From an uncultured Eubacteriales bacterium (GTDB lineage: Bacteria > Bacillota > Clostridia > Oscillospirales > Acutalibacteraceae), in contig CAKUPP010000029.1 in the NCBI GenBank assembly GCA_934675165.1, forward strand, positions 1 to 9,986: DNA of 9,986 bases. The letters run 5' to 3'. Below, one piece after another: positions 1 to 6,724 of this stretch. Both the position numbers and the translations under genes were made by a program. The notes beneath the pieces are model-generated. The model was given only the letters and a program-made list of their open reading frames with translations. It was not told the DNA's origin and did no database searches. The first letter of the stretch is position 1; the number at the start of each line of letters is the position of its first letter.

Positions 1-9
1 ATACCACAT
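1..9 (-). CDS. possible start of a gene running off the left edge
   Basis: On the minus strand an AAAGAGG (20-14) lies four bases before an ATG (9-7), followed by only two more codons (Trp, Tyr) before the window ends. The Shine-Dalgarno is good but the spacing is short, and three codons say nothing about the product. If the gene is real, the hairpin and terminator at 36-96 lie in its 5' leader. Confidence 0.25.
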
Positions 10-35
10 TTTACCTCTTTTTTATCTTTTTTTGC

Positions 36-65
36 AAAAAAACAAAGCCCCTTTCGGAACTTTGT
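36..65 (-). terminator. intrinsic terminator, minus strand
   Basis: Read on the minus strand, ACAAAGUUCC pairs with GGGGCUUUGU through ten base pairs (two are G-U) closed by a GAAA tetraloop, followed directly by six T. This is a textbook Rho-independent terminator. No minus-strand gene of any size lies just upstream of it, and a possible gene start lies 27 bases downstream. It may therefore be a leader attenuator or the end of a small RNA rather than the end of a protein gene. Confidence 0.6.
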
Positions 66-75
66 CTACAGTCTG

Positions 76-96
76 AATCAAATTATATATTTGATT
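76..96 (-). other. perfect hairpin next to the terminator
   Basis: AATCAAAT and ATTTGATT form a perfect 8-bp inverted repeat with a 5-base loop, ten bases before the terminator stem when read on the minus strand. Together they give two tandem hairpins, the layout expected of a structured leader or small RNA. The sequence does not match a riboswitch or T-box class that I recognise. Confidence 0.35.
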
Positions 97-192
97 ACGT
101 CTTAGTGTTCATAATAAATATTTTCTTTTCATTATTGCGCGTGCGTACACTAATTTTATAAACATCGTTTGCATAATACTAATAAAAAATAG

Positions 193-221
193 TGGCAAAA
201 TTTAAAAAATTGTGATATAAT
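193..221 (+). promoter_or_regulatory. sigma-A-type promoter with extended -10
   Basis: A perfect TATAAT (216-221) is preceded by TG one base upstream (213-214), giving an extended -10. A weak -35 (TGGCAA, 193-198) lies 17 bases upstream. Transcription would start near 228 and leave a leader of about 60 bases before the ATG at 288. It is the only good promoter seen for the three-gene plus-strand operon. Confidence 0.6.
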
Positions 222-287
222 TACAATTGCTTTCACAAGCGATTATTAAACATAGTATATATCATTTAAAAAGGAGTAGATGTTAAA

Positions 288-809
288 ATGAAAATTATTT
301 TTAAAAAATTTATTGCTGTATCGTTAATTTTATCTGGAACATGTTTTGGTAAAATTTTAGCAAGAGAACCTATTCCCACACCGAATTCTCAAAATACCCA
401 ATCTTCTCAATCACTATTAAACGATTCTCAAATTGCTCAAATAAAGGAACTCATCAAAGAAGAAATTGAAATTCACTCTCAAGAAGAAGCATTGGAAAAA
501 GAACTAGATCGTAAAAGAAAACAATGCAAAAAATACAGAAAATTACTTGCTCAAAAAGAAAACTATATATCACCCGAAAATGTTCAAAAAGAAGTTACAA
601 CTGAAAAAATGAAAATGTTACTAGAATTTAATAAATATCTTTATGAATATTTCAATAATTCTGAAAACAAGGAGAAAAAGCTTAAATGTTTAAACCTTGA
701 CAAAGCCTTAAGTGGATTTATCAACCTTAATTTCACAATTAATAACCCTAAAAAAGTAAATCTTGCTCCTTCACTCATAAAAGGTGAAGCAAAGGCAAGC
801 GTAATATAA
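288..809 (+). CDS. exported coiled-coil protein of unknown function
   Basis: This 173-residue protein is not recognised as a known family. Residues 1-25 form a Sec signal peptide: a Lys-rich start, a hydrophobic stretch (about 8-20), and likely cleavage after ILA at residue 25. The Cys at 19 lies in SGTC, which is not a proper lipobox, so a lipoprotein is unlikely. A Pro/Ser/Gln-rich linker follows (27-45), then a long, highly charged helical stretch (about 46-95) that should be a coiled coil. AAGGAG (271-276) precedes the ATG by 11 bases. The stop is only 11 bases before the RsbW-like gene, so the three genes probably share a transcript. The product would act outside the membrane or in the envelope; its link to the two regulators is unknown. 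Confidence 0.75.
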   Translation: MKIIFKKFIAVSLILSGTCFGKILAREPIPTPNSQNTQSSQSLLNDSQIAQIKELIKEEIEIHSQEEALEKELDRKRKQCKKYRKLLAQKENYISPENVQKEVTTEKMKMLLEFNKYLYEYFNNSENKEKKLKCLNLDKALSGFINLNFTINNPKKVNLAPSLIKGEAKASVI

Positions 810-820
810 TAAAAGTTCAT

Positions 821-1252
821 ATGACTAACATCGAAAAAGGTAAAATGATTGAAGCAATTCCCGAAAATTGGCGTCAGGTTTATAAATTTTTAAGCGAACA
901 GTTGCTGCCGATTTGTCCCAATAAGAATTATATTTTAAATTTACTAATCTCAAGCGAAGAACTATTTACAAACATCGCCAAATATGCCTATACTCCAAAC
1001 ACAGGACCTGTAGAGATATATTTTGAATTTGATAAAAGCAAATTTTGTGTCAAAATTACATTCACTGATCAAGGAGTCCCTTTTAACCCTACATTATTTA
1101 AAAATTTTGACATTAAAAAACCGTTTAAAGACAGAAAAATTGGTGGTTTAGGTATTTTTATCGTTGAAAACATGGTAGACAAATTCGAATACAAATTTTT
1201 TAATAAAAAAAATATTTGTACCATTTCAAAAATCATACAAAAGGAGGAATGA
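821..1252 (+). CDS. RsbW-like anti-sigma factor / serine kinase (HATPase_c)
   Basis: This 143-residue protein is a GHKL ATPase of the RsbW/SpoIIAB type. These proteins bind a sigma factor and phosphorylate an STAS antagonist in the cytoplasm. The N box is visible as SSEELFTNIAKYAY (about 49-62), the G1 box as DQGVPFNP (about 86-93), and the G2 box as GGLGIFIVEN (about 108-117). Length and domain span fit the family. The ATG at 821 has no clear Shine-Dalgarno. An in-frame ATG at 845 has AAAAAGG four bases upstream, but that start would leave little before the first strand, so 821 is kept with reservation. The stop lies 5 bases before the RsbV-like ATG, and that gene's Shine-Dalgarno lies inside the end of this one, which implies coupled translation. 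No sigma gene is adjacent, so its target is unknown. Confidence 0.85.
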   Translation: MTNIEKGKMIEAIPENWRQVYKFLSEQLLPICPNKNYILNLLISSEELFTNIAKYAYTPNTGPVEIYFEFDKSKFCVKITFTDQGVPFNPTLFKNFDIKKPFKDRKIGGLGIFIVENMVDKFEYKFFNKKNICTISKIIQKEE

Positions 1253-1257
1253 TATCA

Positions 1258-1587
1258 ATGGATATTAAAGTAACAAAAGAAAACGGAGCACTCTATTTCA
1301 AAATATCCGGTAGAATTGATACTCAAAGTTCACCAGATTTACAAACTGCATTTGAAAATGCGTTCGACACAAAAGACACTATAAACAAAATTGTTTTAGA
1401 TTTCGCTCAAGTAGAATACTTGAGTAGCTCTGGCCTCAGAGTACTTCTAGGTCTTCATAAAAAACTTGCTCAAACACCTGAAAACGAAACACTCACGCTA
1501 ATAAATGTAAACAACGACGTATATGACGTACTAGATATGACTGGATTCACTGAAATTTTAGAAATTAATCCTCAAAATGAAGAATAA
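1258..1587 (+). CDS. RsbV-like anti-anti-sigma factor (STAS domain)
   Basis: This 109-residue single STAS domain belongs to the RsbV/SpoIIAA family, which release a sigma factor or other target from an RsbW-type kinase and are switched off by serine phosphorylation. The hallmark segment LDFAQVEYLSSSGLRVLL covers residues 47-64. Ser58, directly before Gly-Leu, is the expected phosphorylation site. The start at 1258 is chosen because AAGGAGG (1241-1247) sits 10 bases upstream; the in-frame ATG at 1249 is only one base from that site, and the one at 1216 lies inside the kinase gene. The neighbouring kinase is the natural partner. The order here is kinase then antagonist, the reverse of the usual rsbV-rsbW order, and no sigma gene follows. 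Confidence 0.88.
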   Translation: MDIKVTKENGALYFKISGRIDTQSSPDLQTAFENAFDTKDTINKIVLDFAQVEYLSSSGLRVLLGLHKKLAQTPENETLTLINVNNDVYDVLDMTGFTEILEINPQNEE

Positions 1588-1641
1588 AAAAATCACCTAT
1601 TAAACTCAACATAGTTTGAATGCAAAATTATTTTTTAATTC

Positions 1642-1676
1642 AAAAAACTGCCGTACAAATTCATACGGCAGCTTTT
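1642..1676. terminator. bidirectional terminator between rsbV-like gene and ftsZ
   Basis: CTGCCGTA (1648-1655) and TACGGCAG (1664-1671) form a perfect 8-bp stem with an 8-base loop. On the minus strand the stem is followed by six T, eight bases after the ftsZ stop. On the plus strand it is followed by CTTTTGATT. It can therefore end both converging transcripts and is stronger for ftsZ. Confidence 0.8.
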
Positions 1677-1678
1677 GA

Positions 1679-2779
1679 TTATCTATTTTTAAATATCGAC
1701 ATAATATCGTAAAAACTTTCATCATCAGACTTATTATCTTGATGTGACGAAGAAGGATTCGCAGAACCAACAGACTTAGAACTCACAGACTTTGACGTAG
1801 GCGGAACAGGCATATACGATTCCCTGGTTGAAAATCCAGTTGCTATTACTGTTACACTAATTTCGTCATCCATATTTTCATCAAATGCCGCACCCCAAAT
1901 AATATTTGCATCAGTGTCAGCTTGCTGAGAAATAAGAGCTGAAGCCGTTTCAATTTCATCGAGCCCAATATCTGGAGAAGCGGTAATATTTATTATAACA
2001 CCTTTCGCCCCATCGATCGCAGTCTCGAGAAGCGGACTGGAAATGGCCATATTCGCAGCAACCTCTGCTTTATCCTTTCCGCTAGCACGTCCCATACCCA
2101 TATGAGCATAACCCGCATCCTTCATAACCGAAGTTACATCAGCAAAATCCAAATTTACAAGACCTGGTAAAAGAATCAAATCCGAAATGCTTTGAACGCC
2201 CTGTCTAAGAACATCATCTGCAACAATAAATGCATTCATCAAAGTAATTCTCTGCTGACTTGCAAGTTTCAATCTCTCATTAGGAATAATCACAAGAGAA
2301 TCCACTTGTTCCCTCAGTGCAGCAATACCATTCTCTGCCTGAGCCATTCTTTTTTGTCCTTCAAATGCAAATGGCTTTGTAACAATTCCTATAGTCAAAA
2401 TACCCATTTCACGAGCTATTTGTGCCACAACCGGAGCCGCACCTGTACCTGTACCGCCACCCATTCCAGCAGTAATAAACACCATATCTGCTCCCTTAAG
2501 AGCGGCAATAATCTCATCTCGGCTCTCTTCAGCAGCCCTTTGACCAATTTCAGGTTTAGACCCTGCACCCTTGCCTCTTGTTATCTTTTCACCTATTTGT
2601 ATTTTATTGGTTGCTTTTGAGCGTAAAAGTGCTTGTCTATCAGTGTTAACACAAATAAACTCCACACACTTAACACCGGAATCTACCATACGATTGACTG
2701 CGTTTCCACCGCCGCCGCCAACACCTATAACTTTTATTTTTACTATCTCTTCTGAATTATTGTCAAATTCAAAACTCAT
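1679..2779 (-). CDS. ftsZ: cell division protein FtsZ
   Basis: FtsZ is the bacterial tubulin homologue that polymerises with GTP into the division ring. The 366-residue protein begins with a short tail, then the nucleotide-binding GGGGGNA (about 21-27), the tubulin signature GGGTGTG (107-113), and the T7 loop NLDFADV (209-215), whose Asp211 and Asp214 complete the active site of the next subunit. A Ser/Lys-rich linker follows from about 325. The last residues, DIMSIFKNR, replace the usual conserved tail of the DIPxFLRxR type, which binds FtsA and other partners, so the anchor peptide is divergent. GGGGG (2793-2789) lies 9 bases before the ATG. The gene is alone: no ftsA or other dcw gene adjoins it. 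Its only promoter hint is a TATAAT at 2807-2802. Confidence 0.97.
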   Translation of the reverse strand: MSFEFDNNSEEIVKIKVIGVGGGGGNAVNRMVDSGVKCVEFICVNTDRQALLRSKATNKIQIGEKITRGKGAGSKPEIGQRAAEESRDEIIAALKGADMVFITAGMGGGTGTGAAPVVAQIAREMGILTIGIVTKPFAFEGQKRMAQAENGIAALREQVDSLVIIPNERLKLASQQRITLMNAFIVADDVLRQGVQSISDLILLPGLVNLDFADVTSVMKDAGYAHMGMGRASGKDKAEVAANMAISSPLLETAIDGAKGVIINITASPDIGLDEIETASALISQQADTDANIIWGAAFDENMDDEISVTVIATGFSTRESYMPVPPTSKSVSSKSVGSANPSSSHQDNKSDDESFYDIMSIFKNR

Positions 2780-3105
2780 AAACTATATCCCCCGATTTCA
2801 AATTATAAAAAATTTGAGTATATAATACTTAACTAAATTACGCATTATTTAAAATAAAATGTCACATCCAAAGTTACTTATGACTAAGTATAACACGTAA
2901 CGACGCTTTTTTCAATAAAAATAATAGTTTTATAAAATGTATTTTTTACAGCCATTACTATGCAACTTATATAAAAAATATTTATATTTATAATTTTAAA
3001 ATAAAATTTCAAATTAATAACTCACTTTACTATGCTTCACGAATAAAAAAAGAAAAATATGAAATACTACTACTTATACAAATAAACAAAAGAAAGGATG
3101 TATTT
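2780..3105. other. divergent intergenic region between ftsZ and the YetF gene
   Basis: This AT-rich spacer separates two divergently transcribed units. On the minus strand a TATAAT (2807-2802) just before the ftsZ Shine-Dalgarno could be its -10, but no matching -35 is clear. ACTTATGACTAAGT (2876-2889) is a small inverted repeat (5-bp arms, 4-base centre) that could be a protein site or chance. On the plus strand the right end holds the candidate sigma-G promoter listed separately. No gene is visible. Confidence 0.5.
3041..3069 (+). promoter_or_regulatory. candidate sigma-G-like (forespore) promoter
   Basis: GAATA (3041-3045) fits the -35 pattern GHATR, and AATACTA (3063-3069) matches six of seven positions of the -10 pattern CATxHTA, with 17 bases between them. 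These are the published Bacillus sigma-G preferences. The start site would be about 30 bases before the YetF ATG. The region is AT-rich, so a chance match is possible, and no better sigma-A promoter is visible here. Confidence 0.4.
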
Positions 3106-3780
3106 ATGGCTATAGGATTGATACGCACAGTAATTTTGTACTTAATCGTAATATTTGCTTTAAAAATAATGGGAAAAAGGCAAATAAGTGACCTACAAAC
3201 TTCCGAACTTGTTATTACTATACTAATATCCAATATTGCAGCGGTCCCTATGCAAGATACCGCACAACCTCTTTTAAGCGGAATCATACCAATTGCAATG
3301 CTTATTTGCTGCGAAGTATTAATTTCATTCTTTATGCTCAAAAATTCAAAAATTCGCGAACTTGTTTGTGGAAAACCGATTGTCATAATTGAAGAAGGTA
3401 AAATTAAGCAAAGTGCACTAAAGCACTTAAGAATCACAACAGAAGATCTCATGGAACAACTCAGGCAAGTAGACGTGTTTTCTTTAGGAGATGTCTGGTT
3501 CGCTATAATGGAAACAAATGGGCAACTTAGTGTACTTAAAAAATCAGAAAAGCAACCACCTGACGCTCAAACACTTGGGATCAAAGTATCTCCTGGCACA
3601 ATAGACACCGTTATTGTCAGCGACGGAAACATAGCAGATAACTCATTGAGAATCTGTGGACTTGATAAAAATTGGCTCTATGAAACGTTAGAAAAAGAAA
3701 ATACAAAAGTAGAAGATATTTTTATAATGACCTCTAATAAATCAAAAAAATACACACTAATAAAAAAGGAAGGGATCTAA
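3106..3780 (+). CDS. YetF-like DUF421 membrane protein
   Basis: This 224-residue protein has the DUF421/YetF layout. Hydrophobic segments lie at about 4-22, 36-48 and 57-77, with the conserved MGKRQISDLQ (22-31) and the PMQD turn (48-51) between them. A soluble C-terminal domain follows, with DLMEQLR (114-120) and DVWFAIMETNGQLSVL (129-144). The family's biochemical role is not settled; some members are found in spore membranes and contribute to spore resistance in Bacillus and Clostridium. AAAGGA (3093-3098) lies 7 bases before the ATG. The stop TAA shares its last A with the ATG of the DUF4363 gene (TAATG), so the two are translationally coupled, an arrangement common in Clostridia. Confidence 0.88.
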   Translation: MAIGLIRTVILYLIVIFALKIMGKRQISDLQTSELVITILISNIAAVPMQDTAQPLLSGIIPIAMLICCEVLISFFMLKNSKIRELVCGKPIVIIEEGKIKQSALKHLRITTEDLMEQLRQVDVFSLGDVWFAIMETNGQLSVLKKSEKQPPDAQTLGIKVSPGTIDTVIVSDGNIADNSLRICGLDKNWLYETLEKENTKVEDIFIMTSNKSKKYTLIKKEGI

Positions 3781-4169
3781 TGAAAAAAGTACTACTTTCC
3801 ACTTTATTGGCAATAGTCGCAATTTTAATTTCTGGTTCATGTATATTTTATGTTATTAGTGTTTCTGATAAAGCTACTATGTATGTTGAAAAAATAAAAT
3901 CAGACGCAGAGAACGACGACTTCGAACACGTTATTACAAACATTAATCAATTAAGTGATTTTTGGGAAAGTAATCATACATTGCTTTCAATTATTTTACA
4001 TCACGAAATTTTAGAAAACATAGAAGAATCCATTGCTGTAATTAAAAGTTCGGCAGAAACTCAGCCCCAATCAGAAAATTCAGATTTTCAAATGGAAATA
4101 GAAAAATTGTCTATTAGACTTAAAAATTTTAGAGAAGTAGAAATCCCTTCTATCGGAAATATTCTTTGA
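3780..4169 (+). CDS. DUF4363 family membrane-anchored protein
   Basis: This 129-residue protein has one N-terminal transmembrane helix or uncleaved signal anchor (about 5-29) and a helical extracytoplasmic domain. The segment around DFWESNHTLLSIILHHEIL (60-78), with Trp62 and the His74-His75 pair, and the NI near the C-terminus, match the DUF4363 pattern. The function is unknown. AAGGAAGGG just before the start, inside the end of the YetF gene, is its ribosome site, and the one-base overlap of stop and start indicates coupled translation. The pairing with YetF suggests the two proteins form or stabilise one membrane complex, which is inference. Confidence 0.78.
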   Translation: MKKVLLSTLLAIVAILISGSCIFYVISVSDKATMYVEKIKSDAENDDFEHVITNINQLSDFWESNHTLLSIILHHEILENIEESIAVIKSSAETQPQSENSDFQMEIEKLSIRLKNFREVEIPSIGNIL

Positions 4170-4280
4170 TACTAGATTATGTGGTTCGCTTTGAGTATAA
4201 CGTCACGTACACACCTTTAAAATATTCTTTACAATTTTGTATAAAACTTCCATCACTTGTTTGTATTTTTAAATAAACAA

Positions 4281-4325
4281 AAGTAAAGCTGGCAATACGA
4301 ATTTTTCAATATTGTCAGCTTACTT
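4281..4325. terminator. hairpin terminator between converging DUF4363 and corA genes
   Basis: AAGTAAAGCTGGCAATA (4281-4297) pairs with TATTGTCAGCTTACTT (4310-4325), with one bulged A and one G-U pair, around a 12-base loop. Neither side has a perfect T run: the plus side continues ATTAATTTATT and the minus side TTGTTTATTT. Its position between convergent stops supports a bidirectional terminator. Confidence 0.65.
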
Positions 4326-4365
4326 ATTAATTTATTAAACTAATAATTTTCACTAATTAATATTT

Positions 4366-5277
4366 CTAGATAATTTTCTTTTTCTTTATAAACGTCCAAC
4401 ATCCTAAAATGCTCAGTATTGTTGCAATTATGCATCCCAAATATCCATATTTCATTGCAAGTTCCGGCATATAAACAAAATTCATCCCGTACCATGCCGA
4501 AATAGTTGAAATAGGAAGTAGCAACATAGTTACAACTGTAAGTGCATTCATAGATTTATTCATTTTTCGATCAATTTGAGACGAATACACATCTCGAAGC
4601 TGATTTGATGTTTCTCTTAAAAATTGCGTTTCTTCACGCAATCTTTCTGCTCTTGTTGTAAATCTTGAAAATTTTTCTACATCGCGGTCACTAAAAAATC
4701 TATTTTCATTTTCTTCCAATTCACTTCCTACATCAACTAACTGAGTATAATATCTATAAAATGAAAGAATTTCTTTCTTTAATGTCAACATGTATGAGTT
4801 AAATCCATCCATAGTACCGTTAATTACTGCTGTTTCTTTTTTTATAAGGCGGTCACTCATTTCTTCAATATATCTTAGATCTTTCTCTATTATAGTTTCA
4901 AAAAAATCATAAAGAAACCTTCCAACTGTAAACGCAAAATGGAATTTGGTTAAATTTAATTTTTTCAAGAGCCCTCGTACATAACTACCATTGTCAATAA
5001 ATATGACTCGATGTTTTTCTATTATGATTCCAAAATTTGTCCTTTCAATTTTTTTATTTTTACTCAAGATAGAAACATACCCTGAAATACAATTATTGTA
5101 AACATTTAACTTGCAACATCTTGCATTTTTATATTTTGGTATAATTGATTCATCTATTTCATTATCATTTACTTTATCCATAAATTCATCGTGATTTAAA
5201 AGAATTACAGTGTCACCATCATAATCTTCAATTTCAGAAAATTCATGTAGCCCTTCTTCAAGTTTATAATAAATCAT
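4366..5277 (-). CDS. corA: CorA family divalent cation (Mg2+/Co2+) transporter
   Basis: This 303-residue protein has CorA architecture: an N-terminal soluble alpha/beta domain (1-120), a long charged helical stalk (about 120-242), and two C-terminal membrane helices (about 244-262 and 277-296). The signature YGMNF is at 263-267; its GMN forms the selectivity filter of the pentameric channel. MPEL (270-273) is the usual external loop. The Lys-rich tail KKKKII faces the cytoplasm. The ribosome site GGAGGGG lies 6 bases before the ATG. The gene is monocistronic between its own promoter (5313-5340) and the shared terminator at 4281-4325. The transported ion cannot be read from sequence; Mg2+ is the family default. 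Confidence 0.93.
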   Translation of the reverse strand: MIYYKLEEGLHEFSEIEDYDGDTVILLNHDEFMDKVNDNEIDESIIPKYKNARCCKLNVYNNCISGYVSILSKNKKIERTNFGIIIEKHRVIFIDNGSYVRGLLKKLNLTKFHFAFTVGRFLYDFFETIIEKDLRYIEEMSDRLIKKETAVINGTMDGFNSYMLTLKKEILSFYRYYTQLVDVGSELEENENRFFSDRDVEKFSRFTTRAERLREETQFLRETSNQLRDVYSSQIDRKMNKSMNALTVVTMLLLPISTISAWYGMNFVYMPELAMKYGYLGCIIATILSILGCWTFIKKKKII

Positions 5278-5312
5278 TTTTTACCCCTCCACCATCATTT
5301 TTGTGTGATTTT

Positions 5313-5340
5313 ATTATAATATATTTTTATAAAAAGTCAA
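5313..5340 (-). promoter_or_regulatory. sigma-A promoter of corA
   Basis: On the minus strand TTGACT (5340-5335) and a perfect TATAAT (5318-5313) are separated by 16 bases and lie about 35 bases before the corA ATG, leaving a short leader. This is the best housekeeping promoter in the window. No riboswitch-size leader is present, so an M-box-type control of this gene is excluded. Confidence 0.75.
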
Positions 5341-5389
5341 GTTTTGTACTACATGTATATTAAAAATGATGATTTAAACTTTTCTAAAA

Positions 5390-5524
5390 TCAATCCTCAA
5401 AAACATTTAGTTGCCGCTGTGTAAAAATTTTACTAAATGTTGCAACTTCTCCTATTGATTCGTCTTCAAAAACCTCATCTAATAAAAAAACTCCCCTCAG
5501 TAAATATACAAAGAGGAGAATTAC
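5390..5524 (-). pseudogene. possible protein relic after the operon terminator
   Basis: An open frame without any start codon runs from a stop at 5527-5525 to TGA at 5392-5390. Its last 30 codons read like real protein, beginning LLDEVFEDESIGEVATFSK and ending RQLNVFED. The beginning overlaps the terminator hairpin and T run at 5484-5518. No family is recognised. It could be the C-terminal remnant of a lost gene or a chance open frame. Confidence 0.3.
5484..5518 (-). terminator. terminator of the GTPase operon
   Basis: On the minus strand CTCCTCTT (5518-5511) pairs with GAGGGGAG (5498-5491) through eight base pairs (two are G-U) around a 12-base loop, followed directly by seven T (5490-5484). 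It lies about 140 bases after the last gene of the operon, and no gene start is found in between. Confidence 0.75.
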
Positions 5525-5657
5525 TCAAAGTAAATCTAAATGTTTTATTATACTAAAATTAAACATAAAACTTATTCTCTAAAAATTTGATATTATCAAT
5601 TTTAAAATTTTCTACAATATTCCATATTTAAAAATATTGGTACTACTCTATTAAGAT

Positions 5658-6155
5658 TTACCTTTTTTCATAATACCCTATATTAGTTAACAATGAATGC
5701 AACTTTTCAGAAGTTTTTCCACATTCTTTTACATCTCCATATTTCTCACCTACACTATCAACCGTAATTTTTATATTCTGACTACCATTTATATTCCAAC
5801 AAATTTCATCAAGGTTATCAATAAGTGCCAAAAGTATAGCGCCATATTCTTCATATGATAAATTTCCAGTTTTTTCACCATTTAAATTGATAATTAAACT
5901 ATTAACACCTACGTCATTGGATTTTATTTCTATTTTTAAATTCTCCGCTATTTTCAACTCATCAAGAATTTTCATATCCGCAGACGAATCTCCAACGTAC
6001 TTGTTCCTAATACTTAACAAATATTGGGTTTCTTCTTCATTTGTTTTAGTTCCTTGAGTATTTAAATTTTTAAATAAAAAGAATGAAGCAAGTACAGCCA
6101 TACAAATAATACCAATAGAACAACCTATTATTTTTTTAATATTATATTTTTTCAA
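5658..6155 (-). CDS. membrane-anchored DUF4825-like protein
   Basis: This 165-residue protein has a Lys-rich start, a single membrane helix (about 9-29) and an extracytoplasmic domain. NKYVGDSSADMKILDEL (51-67) and ALIDNLDEICWNI (110-122) match the pattern I associate with DUF4825, a domain of unknown function often found after a membrane segment in Clostridia and Bacilli. The start codon is TTG, supported by GGAGG nine bases upstream inside the end of the preceding gene. The two genes are separated by only 4 bases, so translation is coupled. It is the last gene of the four-gene operon. Its role is unknown; the shared export topology suggests it works at the cell surface with the upstream products. 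Confidence 0.7.
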   Translation of the reverse strand: MKKYNIKKIIGCSIGIICMAVLASFFLFKNLNTQGTKTNEEETQYLLSIRNKYVGDSSADMKILDELKIAENLKIEIKSNDVGVNSLIINLNGEKTGNLSYEEYGAILLALIDNLDEICWNINGSQNIKITVDSVGEKYGDVKECGKTSEKLHSLLTNIGYYEKR

Positions 6156-6159
6156 AACA

Positions 6160-6657
6160 CTACGCCTCCGCTGAAGTTTCTACAGATCTACAAACACCAT
6201 CGCATAAAAATGAAGCCTTTGCTGTTATTCTAATTTTAGCAACTCCTGCTGGTGCGATAATTTTCCCTCTATGACTAGAATGCGTATTATTTCCATTCTC
6301 CCAAGAGCCACCCTTAGAACTCAACTGCGAGTTAGCAGAATTAATCGTTACTCCTGCTAGGCTAAATGCTAAATTTATTCTTGTAGCTTCAAAGCTCCAT
6401 GCTACTTTTATCCATTTCGGTGTTTTACGCTTTTGTTCGGAACTATTACTCTTATAATCCGCAGAAACTTGAAATGTTGATTTATCAATTGTACTAATAT
6501 ACGCTTTTACAGTCAACGTTGCGTCTAACTCTGGTATACGAATTGTCGCAGTACTGTTTGCGGCTTTAGTCGGTAATGATAATAATAAAGGAAAACCCAA
6601 TAACAACAACATAGTAAAAAACAAATTGAAAAGTCTATTTTGTATTTTCATAAACAC
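6160..6657 (-). CDS. small secreted protein, unknown family
   Basis: The 165-residue product has a clear Sec signal peptide: basic start, long Leu/Phe-rich core (about 9-28), and likely cleavage after TKA (residue 32). The mature part is Ser/Thr-rich and looks all-beta, with alternating hydrophobic strands, a GGSWENGNN turn (116-124) and a CDGVC pair (152-156) that could form a disulfide outside the cell. There is no membrane anchor or sorting signal, so it is probably released. The start is uncertain: GGAG (6666-6663) is 5 bases from a GTG at 6657 and 11 bases from an ATG at 6651; both give the same mature protein. It follows the GTPase gene by 67 bases and overlaps the ribosome site of the DUF4825 gene. 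No function is recognised. Confidence 0.75.
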   Translation of the reverse strand: MFMKIQNRLFNLFFTMLLLLGFPLLLSLPTKAANSTATIRIPELDATLTVKAYISTIDKSTFQVSADYKSNSSEQKRKTPKWIKVAWSFEATRINLAFSLAGVTINSANSQLSSKGGSWENGNNTHSSHRGKIIAPAGVAKIRITAKASFLCDGVCRSVETSAEA

Positions 6658-6724
6658 AGTTACTCCAATATCTATATAAGGAAGTTATTTTTCATCCATC
6701 TACATGGTTAACCAAAAGACAAAA

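Noticed and set aside
342..350. Lipobox (SGTC) in the first exported protein
   Set aside because: Thr directly before Cys is not accepted in the lipobox consensus, and a normal signal peptidase site follows at residue 25.
2192..2825. Two plus-strand open frames (2192-2620, 2571-2825) antisense to ftsZ
   Set aside because: They lie opposite strongly conserved FtsZ codons, have Ser/Cys/Thr- or Pro-rich improbable compositions and no ribosome sites.
3030..3452. Minus-strand 140-codon open frame
   Set aside because: It is the antisense of the YetF gene, whose family motifs and ribosome site identify the true strand.
5587..5639. AT-only hairpins (TTGATA/TATCAA and CAATATT/AATATTG) after the DUF4825 gene
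   Set aside because: They are weak and have no following T run; the GC-containing stem at 5484-5518 with seven T is the convincing terminator.
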